A program made the position numbers and the translations under genes. 64,000 nucleotides of DNA, from positions 1 through 64,000 of the forward strand of contig NZ_WBUE01000003.1 in assembly GCF_009026145.1 (NCBI RefSeq), written 5' to 3'. The stretch is from Hyphomicrobium sp. (GTDB lineage Bacteria; Pseudomonadota; Alphaproteobacteria; Rhizobiales; Hyphomicrobiaceae). Below are positions 24,552 through 32,343 of the stretch, in pieces. The notes below the pieces were generated by a model. The model had not been told where the DNA came from. It was given only the letters and a program-made list of their open reading frames with translations, and searched no databases. Numbering within the stretch: the stretch's first letter is position 1; each line of letters starts with the position of its first letter.

Positions 24552-25910
24552 GTGGAGATTACCTTTCTGGGGGCGACCGGCACAGTCACCGGCTCGAAGT
24601 ATCTCTTTGACGACGGCGACGCCATCAACCTCGTCGACTGCGGCCTTTTCCAGGGCTTCAAACAGCTGCGGCTGCGCAACTGGCAGCCGCTGCCGATCGA
24701 CCCGCGCCGCATCGGCTCCGTTGTGTTGACGCACGCTCACATCGATCACAGCGGATATCTTCCGCTGCTCGTGAAGAACGGGTTCAGTGGGCGCATCTAT
24801 TGCAGCAAGGCGACCCGCGAGCTTTGCCAGATACTGCTGCCCGACTCCGCTCATCTGCAGGAGGAGGAGGCTCGGTACGCAAACAAGCGGGGTTTCTCCA
24901 AGCACAAGCCGGCCTTGCCCCTTTACACCATCGAGGACGCCGATCGCGCGCTCAAGAATTTCCATGCAGTAGATTTCGACGAGCCGTTACGGCTCAGCCC
25001 GGCCACTTCTGCCCGCTTGCTGCCCGCTGGACATATCCTCGGCGCATCGATGGTCATGATCGAGAGCCGGGGAAAGCAGATCCTCTTCTCCGGCGATCTC
25101 GGCAGGCCCAACGACCCCATCATGCGTCCTCCGGTCACCGTGAAGAGTGCCGATGTGCTCGTGCTCGAGTCGACTTACGGGAACCGAAGGCATCGCGCCG
25201 GCAGTCCCGAGGACGAGCTTGGGTCGCACCTCAAGCGTACACTTGATCGTGGCGGTGTTGTCGTCATTCCCGCGTTCGCCGTTGGCCGCGCGCAGACGCT
25301 GCTACACTTGATGGCGCGTCTCAAAGCGCGCGGCATGCTCACCAACGTGCCCATCTACCTGAACAGTCCCATGGCAGTGGACGCGACACGCATTTATCAC
25401 GCCTACCGCTCCGAGCATCGGCTGACCGTCGAAGAGTGCACTGCTGCCTGCCAGATCGCCGAGTTCGTAAACAGCCCCGAAGCCTCCAAAGAGCTAAATG
25501 CGAAGCGAGGCCCGATGATCATCATCTCGGCGAGCGGAATGGCAACGGGGGGTCGCGTCCTACATCATCTGAAGGCCTTCGCGCCCGACCCCAAGAACAT
25601 GATCCTTTTTTCCGGGTTTCAGGCGGGGGGAACGCGGGGAGCTGCCCTCGTCGGCGGAGCGGACAGCGTCAAGATTCACGGGCAATATGTTCCGGTGCGC
25701 GCCGAGGTCGCGAACCTCGAGGGGCTTTCCGGCCATGCCGACTACGTCGAGATCCTCGATTGGCTTCGGGCGTTTCGCCGAGCCCCCAACAAGATCTGCA
25801 TCACGCATGGAGAGCCGGCGGCAGCTGACGCCATGCGACTTCACATTCAAGAAAGCCTTGGATGGCAGAGCCGCGTTCCCGACTACCTTGAAAAGATGAC
25901 CGTGAAATGA
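24552..25910 (+). CDS. Metallo-beta-lactamase fold RNase/hydrolase (beta-CASP)
   Basis: A 452-residue protein starting at GTG, with GAGGAG 7 bases upstream. The zinc ligands are in THAHIDHSG (HxHxDH), further His in AGHILGASM and the Asp in FSGDLGR. The beta-CASP insert follows, with SASGMATGGRVLHHLK, and the closing motifs GLSGHADYVEILDW and CITHGE. Members of this CPSF/YSH1-type group cut RNA, though bacterial examples are poorly characterised. It follows cueR by 54 bases and overlaps the next gene by 4 bases. Confidence 0.85.
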   Translation: MEITFLGATGTVTGSKYLFDDGDAINLVDCGLFQGFKQLRLRNWQPLPIDPRRIGSVVLTHAHIDHSGYLPLLVKNGFSGRIYCSKATRELCQILLPDSAHLQEEEARYANKRGFSKHKPALPLYTIEDADRALKNFHAVDFDEPLRLSPATSARLLPAGHILGASMVMIESRGKQILFSGDLGRPNDPIMRPPVTVKSADVLVLESTYGNRRHRAGSPEDELGSHLKRTLDRGGVVVIPAFAVGRAQTLLHLMARLKARGMLTNVPIYLNSPMAVDATRIYHAYRSEHRLTVEECTAACQIAEFVNSPEASKELNAKRGPMIIISASGMATGGRVLHHLKAFAPDPKNMILFSGFQAGGTRGAALVGGADSVKIHGQYVPVRAEVANLEGLSGHADYVEILDWLRAFRRAPNKICITHGEPAAADAMRLHIQESLGWQSRVPDYLEKMTVK

Positions 25911-27466
25911 GCAGCGTCGACAATCAACCACATGCATCGGATGCCATCGATCACAAAGCCGAGCGATCGCCACCATCGCGACTCGTTCTGCGCCGACTCG
26001 GCGTCGATACCTATCAGGAACACATCGTCTACATGCGCGCAGACTGCCACGTCTGCCGCTCAGAAGGGTTTGAGGCGCGCTCGCGTGTGCGGGTGTCTAC
26101 GGGGGGCAAGAGCCTGCTGGCGACGCTGAATGTGATCAAGTCCGAGCTTCTGGGCCTGGATGAGGCGAGCCTGTCGGAGGCGGCGTGGGTGCTGCTTGCT
26201 GCACGCGACGGCGATGTCATCGAGGTGACCCATGCCGAGCCGGTCGAGTCGGAGCGTTTCGTGCGCGCCAAAGCCTACGGCGAGCGCCTGCCAGATCGAG
26301 CCCTTAGCGCGATAGTCAACGACATTGCCAATGGTCTTTACTCGGATCTGCATCTGGCTGCCTTTGTAACGGCGTGTGCTGGCAACCGCCTCGATCTCGA
26401 TGAAACGATCGGCCTTACGCGGGCGATGATTGCCGTCGGCGATCGCATCTCCTGGCCATATCCGATCGTGGCGGACAAGCACTGCGTCGGTGGCCTGCCG
26501 GGAAACAGGACGACGATGTTGGTCGTCCCGATCGTCGCCGCACTCGGTCTGCCAATACCCAAGACGTCCTCGCGATCCATCACGTCGCCGGCCGGCACCG
26601 CCGACACGATGGAGACCCTGGCACCGGTCAATCTCGATTTGGCGACCATGCGCCGCGTCGTCGAGCGTGAAGGTGGCTGCATCGTTTGGGGAGGAAATGC
26701 GCGCCTCAGTCCCGCGGACGATATCCTTATCCGCGTCGAGCGCCCCTTGGACTTTGACAGCGAGGGTCAACTCGTGGCCTCGGTTCTTTCCAAGAAGCTC
26801 GCTGCCGGTGCGACGCACGCCGTATTCGACTTGCCCGTTGGCCCCACCGCCAAAGTCCGCAGTCGCGAGGCCGCCAAGCGACTTGGCGAACGGCTGAGCA
26901 AAGTCGGCGCGATCCTTGGGCTCAATGCGCGCATCTTGGAGACCGACGGCAGCCAACCCGTCGGTCGCGGAATCGGACCCGCGCTGGAGGCGCGCGATGT
27001 CCTTGCGGTTATTCAGCAAGACGCGAGCGGGCCCACCGACTTGCGTGACCGCGCCCTGCATCTTGCTGGGCACTTGCTGGAACTTGGCGGCCGCGCGCGC
27101 CAAGGCGAGGGGGCGCGGCTCGCGGCTGAGGCACTCGAGACAGGCATCGCCTGGGAGAAATTCCAGGCCATTTGCGAAGCGCAGGGTGGCATGCGAGCCC
27201 CGCCACGGGCCGAGCAACTGCATCCCGTCGTGGCGTCGTCTGGGGGGCGTGTCGCCACCATGGACAATCGGCGCCTCGCCAAGGTCGCCAAGCTGGCGGG
27301 CGCGCCGAAATCGCCCGCGGCAGGGATCGACTTGCACGTTCGTCTCGAAGACAGAGTGGAAGCTGGGCAACCGCTCTTCACCGTGCATGCCCAGTCCCGT
27401 GGAGAGCTTGCGTATGCGCTCAACTACGTCGCCGCCCAGCGCATGATTATCGGTATCGTGGAGTAG
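25907..27466 (+). CDS. Thymidine phosphorylase-family / AMP phosphorylase-like enzyme
   Basis: A 519-residue protein of the long (archaeal-type) branch of the thymidine/AMP phosphorylase family. An N-terminal domain of about 100 residues is characteristic of the long form. The phosphate-binding loop is KHCVGGLPGNRTTM, followed by KTSSRSITSPAGTADTMETL, and the C-terminal barrel-sandwich DLHVRLEDRVEAGQPLFTVH. It releases a base from a nucleoside or NMP using phosphate. It overlaps the hydrolase stop (ATGA) and is followed after 2 bases by PRPP synthetase. Which substrate it takes (thymidine or AMP) cannot be settled from sequence alone. Confidence 0.85.
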   Translation: MSSVDNQPHASDAIDHKAERSPPSRLVLRRLGVDTYQEHIVYMRADCHVCRSEGFEARSRVRVSTGGKSLLATLNVIKSELLGLDEASLSEAAWVLLAARDGDVIEVTHAEPVESERFVRAKAYGERLPDRALSAIVNDIANGLYSDLHLAAFVTACAGNRLDLDETIGLTRAMIAVGDRISWPYPIVADKHCVGGLPGNRTTMLVVPIVAALGLPIPKTSSRSITSPAGTADTMETLAPVNLDLATMRRVVEREGGCIVWGGNARLSPADDILIRVERPLDFDSEGQLVASVLSKKLAAGATHAVFDLPVGPTAKVRSREAAKRLGERLSKVGAILGLNARILETDGSQPVGRGIGPALEARDVLAVIQQDASGPTDLRDRALHLAGHLLELGGRARQGEGARLAAEALETGIAWEKFQAICEAQGGMRAPPRAEQLHPVVASSGGRVATMDNRRLAKVAKLAGAPKSPAAGIDLHVRLEDRVEAGQPLFTVHAQSRGELAYALNYVAAQRMIIGIVE

Positions 27467-27468
27467 TC

Positions 27469-28356
27469 ATGAAACCGCTGCTGTTCGCGATGTCCGGTAA
27501 TGAGGACTTCACCGGCCGCTTGATAGCCGCTCTCGGCGCCGAGCCAGGGTCGCTTGAGACCCGCCGGTTTCCTGACGGCGAGACATATGTGCGGCTTGCC
27601 AGCGACGTTGAGGGCCGGTCGACCGCGTTCGTGTGCACGCTCGATCGGCCCAACGACAAGACCCTGCCCTTGCTCTTCGCGGCGCATGCAGCGCGCGATC
27701 TCGGTGCATCCCGCGTGGGCTTGGTCGCGCCCTATTTGGGCTACATGCGGCAGGACAAGCGCTTTCGCCCCGGCGAGGCGATCACATCAAGCGCTTTCGG
27801 CAGGCTTCTTTCTTCGAGCTTCGACTGGATCGTGACTGTCGACCCGCATCTGCATCGCCGCACGTCCATGGCGGAAGTCTACGCTATTCCCGTCGCGGTC
27901 TGTCATGCAGCACCGAAACTATCAGCGTGGATACGCGAGCACGCGCCAAACGCGCTCGTCATTGGTCCCGACGTGGAGAGCGAACAATGGGTCAGTGCCG
28001 TCGCTGCGTATGCAGGTGTGCCCTTCGTCACGCTCGAGAAGACCCGGCGTGGCGATCGCGAGGTTGAGATCAAGTTTCCCGACCTGGGAGGCTGGCGGAG
28101 CAGGATGCCGGTCCTCGTCGATGACATTATCTCGTCCGGGCGAACTATGGAGGTCGCCATCAGACACCTGAGCGAGCTTGGGTACCCCGCTGTAATGTGC
28201 CTTGGCGTACACGGCCTGTTCGCCGACGATGCATTCAAGCGACTGGAGGCAGCGGGGGCTTCCAGCATCGCCTGCACCAACACCGTGCCTCACAGGTCCA
28301 GTGCGATAGACGTCAGCGATATCGTGGCGACCGCGATCTCGTCGCTGGGACCTTAG
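27469..28356 (+). CDS. prs: Ribose-phosphate pyrophosphokinase (PRPP synthetase)
   Basis: A 295-residue enzyme making PRPP from ribose 5-phosphate and ATP. Visible motifs are RRFPDGETYVR (N-terminal), APYLGYMRQDKRF (ATP flag loop), VDPHLHR (metal/ATP site) and the PRPP loop VLVDDIISSGRTM. The family average is about 310-320 residues; this shorter form lacks parts of the usual allosteric regions. It is placed 2 bases after the phosphorylase gene, so the pair likely feed ribose from nucleosides into PRPP. Confidence 0.9.
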   Translation: MKPLLFAMSGNEDFTGRLIAALGAEPGSLETRRFPDGETYVRLASDVEGRSTAFVCTLDRPNDKTLPLLFAAHAARDLGASRVGLVAPYLGYMRQDKRFRPGEAITSSAFGRLLSSSFDWIVTVDPHLHRRTSMAEVYAIPVAVCHAAPKLSAWIREHAPNALVIGPDVESEQWVSAVAAYAGVPFVTLEKTRRGDREVEIKFPDLGGWRSRMPVLVDDIISSGRTMEVAIRHLSELGYPAVMCLGVHGLFADDAFKRLEAAGASSIACTNTVPHRSSAIDVSDIVATAISSLGP

Positions 28357-28409
28357 GCTCCCGCGACTTGCCTTCGATGCTGCAAACGCGTGTTGAGGAA
28401 CTCGAAATC

Positions 28410-29117
28410 ATGATGATCCCTGACCAATACGTCTGGCTGGCGTGGTCAGTCGCGCTCCTCATCCCGTGGCTCGCCGTGTACGTGGCGTTTCCGCGCCAGC
28501 GCAGGGTCATGCTGTGGACCAGTCTGTTCACGATGCCATTCGGGCTGACGGAGCCGCTCTTCGTCCCCGCCTACTGGAGTCCGCCGAGCCTCTTCGATCT
28601 CGCCCGCACCACAGGCTTCGATATCGAAAGCTTCATCTTCTCCTTTGGTATCGGCGGCGTTTGCGCCGTGCTGTACAATATATCGATTGGCCGAGAGCCT
28701 GCGCCCGTGACCGAGGGGGAACGGCTCGCTCGGCGGCACAACCTGCATGGTTGGGCGCTGGCGGTCCCATTCTTATCGTTTCCGATCCTCCACACGTTTC
28801 CCTGGAATCCGATCTACGCAGCGACCGTCGCCATGCTCCTGGGTGCTATCGCAGCGATTTGGTGTCGGCCCGACTTGGCGCGGAAAACCGTTATCGGGGC
28901 CGCCCTCTTCCTAGCCTACTACACTGTGTTTCTCATCGGCCTCGAAGTGATCGCGCCCGGCTATATCGCCAGGGTGTGGAACCTGGGTGCTCTATCTGGC
29001 GTGAGCGTCGGTGGCATGCCGATCGAAGAGCTTCTGTTTGCTGCTGCCTTCGGCGCATACTGGTCGAGCGTGTATGAGCACTTCACTTGGACAACTTTGA
29101 CACTGCCGAAGACATAA
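28410..29117 (+). CDS. Lycopene-cyclase-domain membrane protein
   Basis: A 235-residue integral membrane protein of about six or seven helices. The C-terminal PIEELLFAAAFGAYWSSVYE and the N-terminal LFTMPFGLTEPLFVPAYWSP resemble the heterodimeric lycopene cyclase domain (CarR/CrtY-c/d type). The PxEE motif is conserved in that fold. No carotenoid gene is present in the window, so the real substrate may differ. The start at 28410 has GAGGAA nine bases upstream. Confidence 0.65.
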   Translation: MMIPDQYVWLAWSVALLIPWLAVYVAFPRQRRVMLWTSLFTMPFGLTEPLFVPAYWSPPSLFDLARTTGFDIESFIFSFGIGGVCAVLYNISIGREPAPVTEGERLARRHNLHGWALAVPFLSFPILHTFPWNPIYAATVAMLLGAIAAIWCRPDLARKTVIGAALFLAYYTVFLIGLEVIAPGYIARVWNLGALSGVSVGGMPIEELLFAAAFGAYWSSVYEHFTWTTLTLPKT

Positions 29118-29250
29118 GCCTCAGCGGCCAGTATGTCGTCACTTTGGACTGGTCGCAATTTGAACCGGGTGGGCAACATGAGCACCGCCCACTTCAATTG
29201 ACTATTGGCGCCAACAGTCGTCGAGTTTCATCTGTGGCAGGTGACCTGCG

Positions 29251-30849
29251 ATGAGATCGTTCCTGCGTCTCACCCGTATTGCATTCGAAGGCGTGCGATT
29301 CAAAGTTGGCGCAATGCTAGACCGGCTGTCTCGCTCGCCGCAGCGGAGCCCCCAGCGCCTCTGTCTCACACTCGCGCGGCTCGGGCCGGCCTTCATCAAA
29401 TTCGGGCAAGCGCTCAGCATGCGCCGCGACCTGTTGCCCGATGAGTACGTGGTGGCGTTGCAGTCGCTGCAGGAGAACATCGCCCCCTTCCCGGCACAGG
29501 ACGCCGTTCGCGAAATCGAGCATGGCCTCGGGCGTACGATCCAAGAGCTGTTTGCCAACTTCGACGACACGCCTCTGGCCGCCGCTTCGGTCGCCCAAGT
29601 CCACGCGGCTGAACTGCATGACGGGCGCCGCGTGATCGTCAAGGTGCGTCGCATCGGCATCAAAAAGCAGGTCGATCGCGATATGCGAGCCCTATTGCTG
29701 CTGGCGCGGATGGCGGAAAGGTTCAATCCGCGCCTCAAGCACTACCAGCCGACGCGCATCGTCGACGAGATCTGGAGCAACCTGAAGAAGGAGATCGACT
29801 TCCGACAGGAGGCGCGCAACATCAAGCGCTTCGTCGCGGCCTTTGCCGGCTCACCAACGATTCACATTCCCAACGTTGCCGGCGATCTCGTCTGCGAGAC
29901 CGTCATCGTCCAGGAGCGAAGCAGCGGCCGGCGTATCGATGATCCCACCCTCAAGTCCGACGGTCCGCGCCTCGCTCAGAACTTTGTCGATGCGTACCTG
30001 CACCAGATCTTCGTCCTCGGCGTCTTCCATGGGGATCCACACCCCGGGAACATCTTCATCACCGCCGAGGGACAGATCTGCCTGCATGATTTCGGCCTCG
30101 CTGGATTCCTCGATCTGGCCGCGCGCCGCAAGCTTGCGGCCTTCACCAATGCCTTCATTCACGAGGATGCCGACTGGCTATTGGACGCCGCGATCGATCT
30201 CGGCGTGCTCGGCGGGGAGATGAACCGTAGCGAGATGCGCCGTGGGCTTTCCGAGATCCTTGCCGACTACGCTGCGGTCCCCCTCAAGGATTGGTCCTTG
30301 GCGGACGCGTTCCTGCGCGTGATGCGGCTCGGCCAGGCGCAGAATGTCTTCGTGCCTTACGAACTTGTGGTCCTGATGCGCGCCATGTTCAACGCCGAGC
30401 ATGCGGTGCGCACGCTCGACCCGGAATTCGCACTCCTCGGCAGCCTGCAAGAGAAAGGCCCCCAAGTGCTCCAGGCGGCGATGGCGAAGACAGACTGGCA
30501 GAGCGCCCTCGACCGCCTGAAGCAGGATAGTTTGATCGCCGCGCACGACCTCCCTGCGATTCTGGCCTCATGGACCCGGCGGCTGAACCAAGAGGGTGAA
30601 GGTTTGGGCTTGAGCGTGCGGCTTCAAGGTCTCGAGGGACTGGAGGCGCATATCGATCGCAGCAGTAACCGCGTGGCGCTCGCTCTTGTCACGCTGGGCC
30701 TCTACATTGCTGGGTCGCTGCTCATGCAGCACAGCATCGGCCCGCGCCTTTACGGCGAGGTACCGGCACTTGCCGCCGTCGCCTACGGATTGGCGCTCTG
30801 GTTCACCTTTCGGCTGGTCCGCGGCATTGCCCGCTCAGGCAGACTGTGA
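29251..30849 (+). CDS. ABC1/UbiB atypical kinase
   Basis: A 532-residue protein of the AarF/UbiB family. The KxGQ motif appears as FIKFGQALSMRRDLLPDEY. The Ala-rich nucleotide loop is PLAAASVAQVHAAEL, with catalytic-type VKV, ExD-type HGDPHPGNIF and DFGLAGFLD. Two membrane helices at the end (near 475-495 and 500-525) anchor it. These kinases support ubiquinone production or lipid homeostasis. It is the last gene of the cueR-led plus run. Confidence 0.9.
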   Translation: MRSFLRLTRIAFEGVRFKVGAMLDRLSRSPQRSPQRLCLTLARLGPAFIKFGQALSMRRDLLPDEYVVALQSLQENIAPFPAQDAVREIEHGLGRTIQELFANFDDTPLAAASVAQVHAAELHDGRRVIVKVRRIGIKKQVDRDMRALLLLARMAERFNPRLKHYQPTRIVDEIWSNLKKEIDFRQEARNIKRFVAAFAGSPTIHIPNVAGDLVCETVIVQERSSGRRIDDPTLKSDGPRLAQNFVDAYLHQIFVLGVFHGDPHPGNIFITAEGQICLHDFGLAGFLDLAARRKLAAFTNAFIHEDADWLLDAAIDLGVLGGEMNRSEMRRGLSEILADYAAVPLKDWSLADAFLRVMRLGQAQNVFVPYELVVLMRAMFNAEHAVRTLDPEFALLGSLQEKGPQVLQAAMAKTDWQSALDRLKQDSLIAAHDLPAILASWTRRLNQEGEGLGLSVRLQGLEGLEAHIDRSSNRVALALVTLGLYIAGSLLMQHSIGPRLYGEVPALAAVAYGLALWFTFRLVRGIARSGRL

Positions 30850-30873
30850 TGATTTCGCTAGCCACGCGACTTG

Positions 30874-31008
30874 TCACTGCCCGTGTGGGACGCACTTCTT
30901 CTTTTGCTGATCGTAGTGCTGCCCCTCGGGGCAGGATTGCGCAAAGGCTGTAACAGAAGCTGCCGATAGAGTCGCGAGTGTCAGGAGTGCAATGAGGATC
31001 TTGTGCAT
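30874..31008 (-). CDS. Small secreted protein
   Basis: Forty-four residues: signal peptide MHKILIALLTLATLSAASVT... ending at AFA, then QSCPEGQHYDQQKKKCVPHG. Two cysteines 14 residues apart probably form a disulfide. GAGG stands 6 bases before the ATG. It lies 93 bases downstream of the ABC-adaptor stop and overlaps no other gene. No function assigned. Confidence 0.6.
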   Translation of the reverse strand: MHKILIALLTLATLSAASVTAFAQSCPEGQHYDQQKKKCVPHGQ

Positions 31009-31101
31009 AGGGTACCTCGCTAAGGAGCCGGTTCATCCCTCAAGTTACTTCTAGAGGACAACGATCCCGCTTCGGTTTCTGTTCCGGCTCTGGCGAGGCA
31101 G

Positions 31102-32340
31102 TTAGCTCTTCTCGCGTTCCGTCACCGCCACACCGTCACTTATCCTATCACTGGGGTGCAGCACCACCGCATCGCCGGCTGAAAGACCGGAAAGCACCTC
31201 GGCGACGCGATTGTTTCGCTGCCCTATCTTGACGACGGTCGTACGTGCGCGCCCATCCTTGACGGCAAAAACCGCCCACTCCTCACCCTTGCGGAACAGC
31301 GCGCTCACCGGCACGGTCAACACGTCGTCTGCGTTCCAGATGGTCACGTGAACAATCACCCGGAAGTCATGTCCCAGCCGAGACCAGACTTCGGGTGGGT
31401 CGACAAGATCGATGATCGTCCGCACCCGTTGCTCCTCGATGCCAAGCGCCGATATCTTGAGGAAGCCAGCCGGGTCGACACGTGTCACACGTCCCTTGAT
31501 CGGAGGACCACCCCAACCGTCAATTCGTACCGAGGCACCCGGCTTGATGCGCACCGCGTCGGTCGAAAGCAGCTCTGCCACTACTTCCAGATCGAGCGGG
31601 TCGCCGATCTCGATCAACGGTGTACCGGCCAGAACCGGCGCTTCGCTGTCCTGGATGATCTTCAGCACACGCCCGGTGACCGGCGAGCGAATCTCGATGC
31701 AGCAACCAGGATTTGTCGGTGTGGAGACGCTGGCGGGATCAATCAGGCGCGCGGTGGCAACCCCTTGCTCGCTGCGCCGGACCTCGAGCTGTGCTTTCGC
31801 ACTCGCCAATGCTGCTTCATTCGTGTCGACCTCCAGCTTGGCTTTCTCGAGCGCCTTGGCAGAAATCGTCTCCGTGCGTGCAAGCGATTCAGCCCGCCTG
31901 AGATCGTCGCGGGCGAAGCCCAGCGCCGCCTCGACCCGGCGCACTTCCGCCTCTGCCAGCTTCACCGCAGCCTCGGCAGCGGTTGCGGCGGCCTTGAGCT
32001 CCTCGCGAGACCGTACGTCGAGGAAGCTTGGCACGGTCGGTTGCATGACCGCCACGACCGTCTCGTTGGCCGTTACTTGATCGCCAATGTGGCGGGAGGA
32101 CCCTTTCGCGCCGTCAGGATGCGATATCCTCAGAACCTTGCCGAAGATCGGTGCGGATACAGTGTAGATATGCCGCACGCGCGTCTTGGCTTCATCATCA
32201 ACGGTGACCTCCATGGGCCCCCGAGTTACAATCGCGATATCGACGGGAATGGGCCGCGGCCACGCAAACCAGGCGAGCCCAACTATCGCCGCTCCCAGCC
32301 CGACGGCGCCCGCTGCTCGTTTCAACCAACTTGTAGGCAT
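31102..32340 (-). CDS. Periplasmic adaptor (HlyD/MacA-type) of an ABC efflux system
   Basis: A 412-residue membrane-fusion protein: an N-terminal membrane anchor (about 10-27), a beta-barrel and lipoyl halves (TVSAPIFGKVLRI and SPVTGRVLKII), a coiled-coil hairpin about 110-200 rich in Ala/Glu/Leu, and a C-terminal proximal domain with LTVPVSALFRKGEEWAVFAV. It starts 3 bases after the permease gene ends. It would link the FtsX-type permease to an outer-membrane channel, perhaps the TolC at 52790. Confidence 0.9.
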   Translation of the reverse strand: MPTSWLKRAAGAVGLGAAIVGLAWFAWPRPIPVDIAIVTRGPMEVTVDDEAKTRVRHIYTVSAPIFGKVLRISHPDGAKGSSRHIGDQVTANETVVAVMQPTVPSFLDVRSREELKAAATAAEAAVKLAEAEVRRVEAALGFARDDLRRAESLARTETISAKALEKAKLEVDTNEAALASAKAQLEVRRSEQGVATARLIDPASVSTPTNPGCCIEIRSPVTGRVLKIIQDSEAPVLAGTPLIEIGDPLDLEVVAELLSTDAVRIKPGASVRIDGWGGPPIKGRVTRVDPAGFLKISALGIEEQRVRTIIDLVDPPEVWSRLGHDFRVIVHVTIWNADDVLTVPVSALFRKGEEWAVFAVKDGRARTTVVKIGQRNNRVAEVLSGLSAGDAVVLHPSDRISDGVAVTEREKS

Positions 32341-32343
32341 GGT

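Noticed and set aside
26060..27388. A 442-codon frame antisense to the phosphorylase gene
   Set aside because: It is a high-GC shadow frame. The sense strand has clear family motifs throughout.
30945..30955. TGTAACAG near 30950 as a regulatory repeat
   Set aside because: It is a single unit and lies inside a small coding gene.
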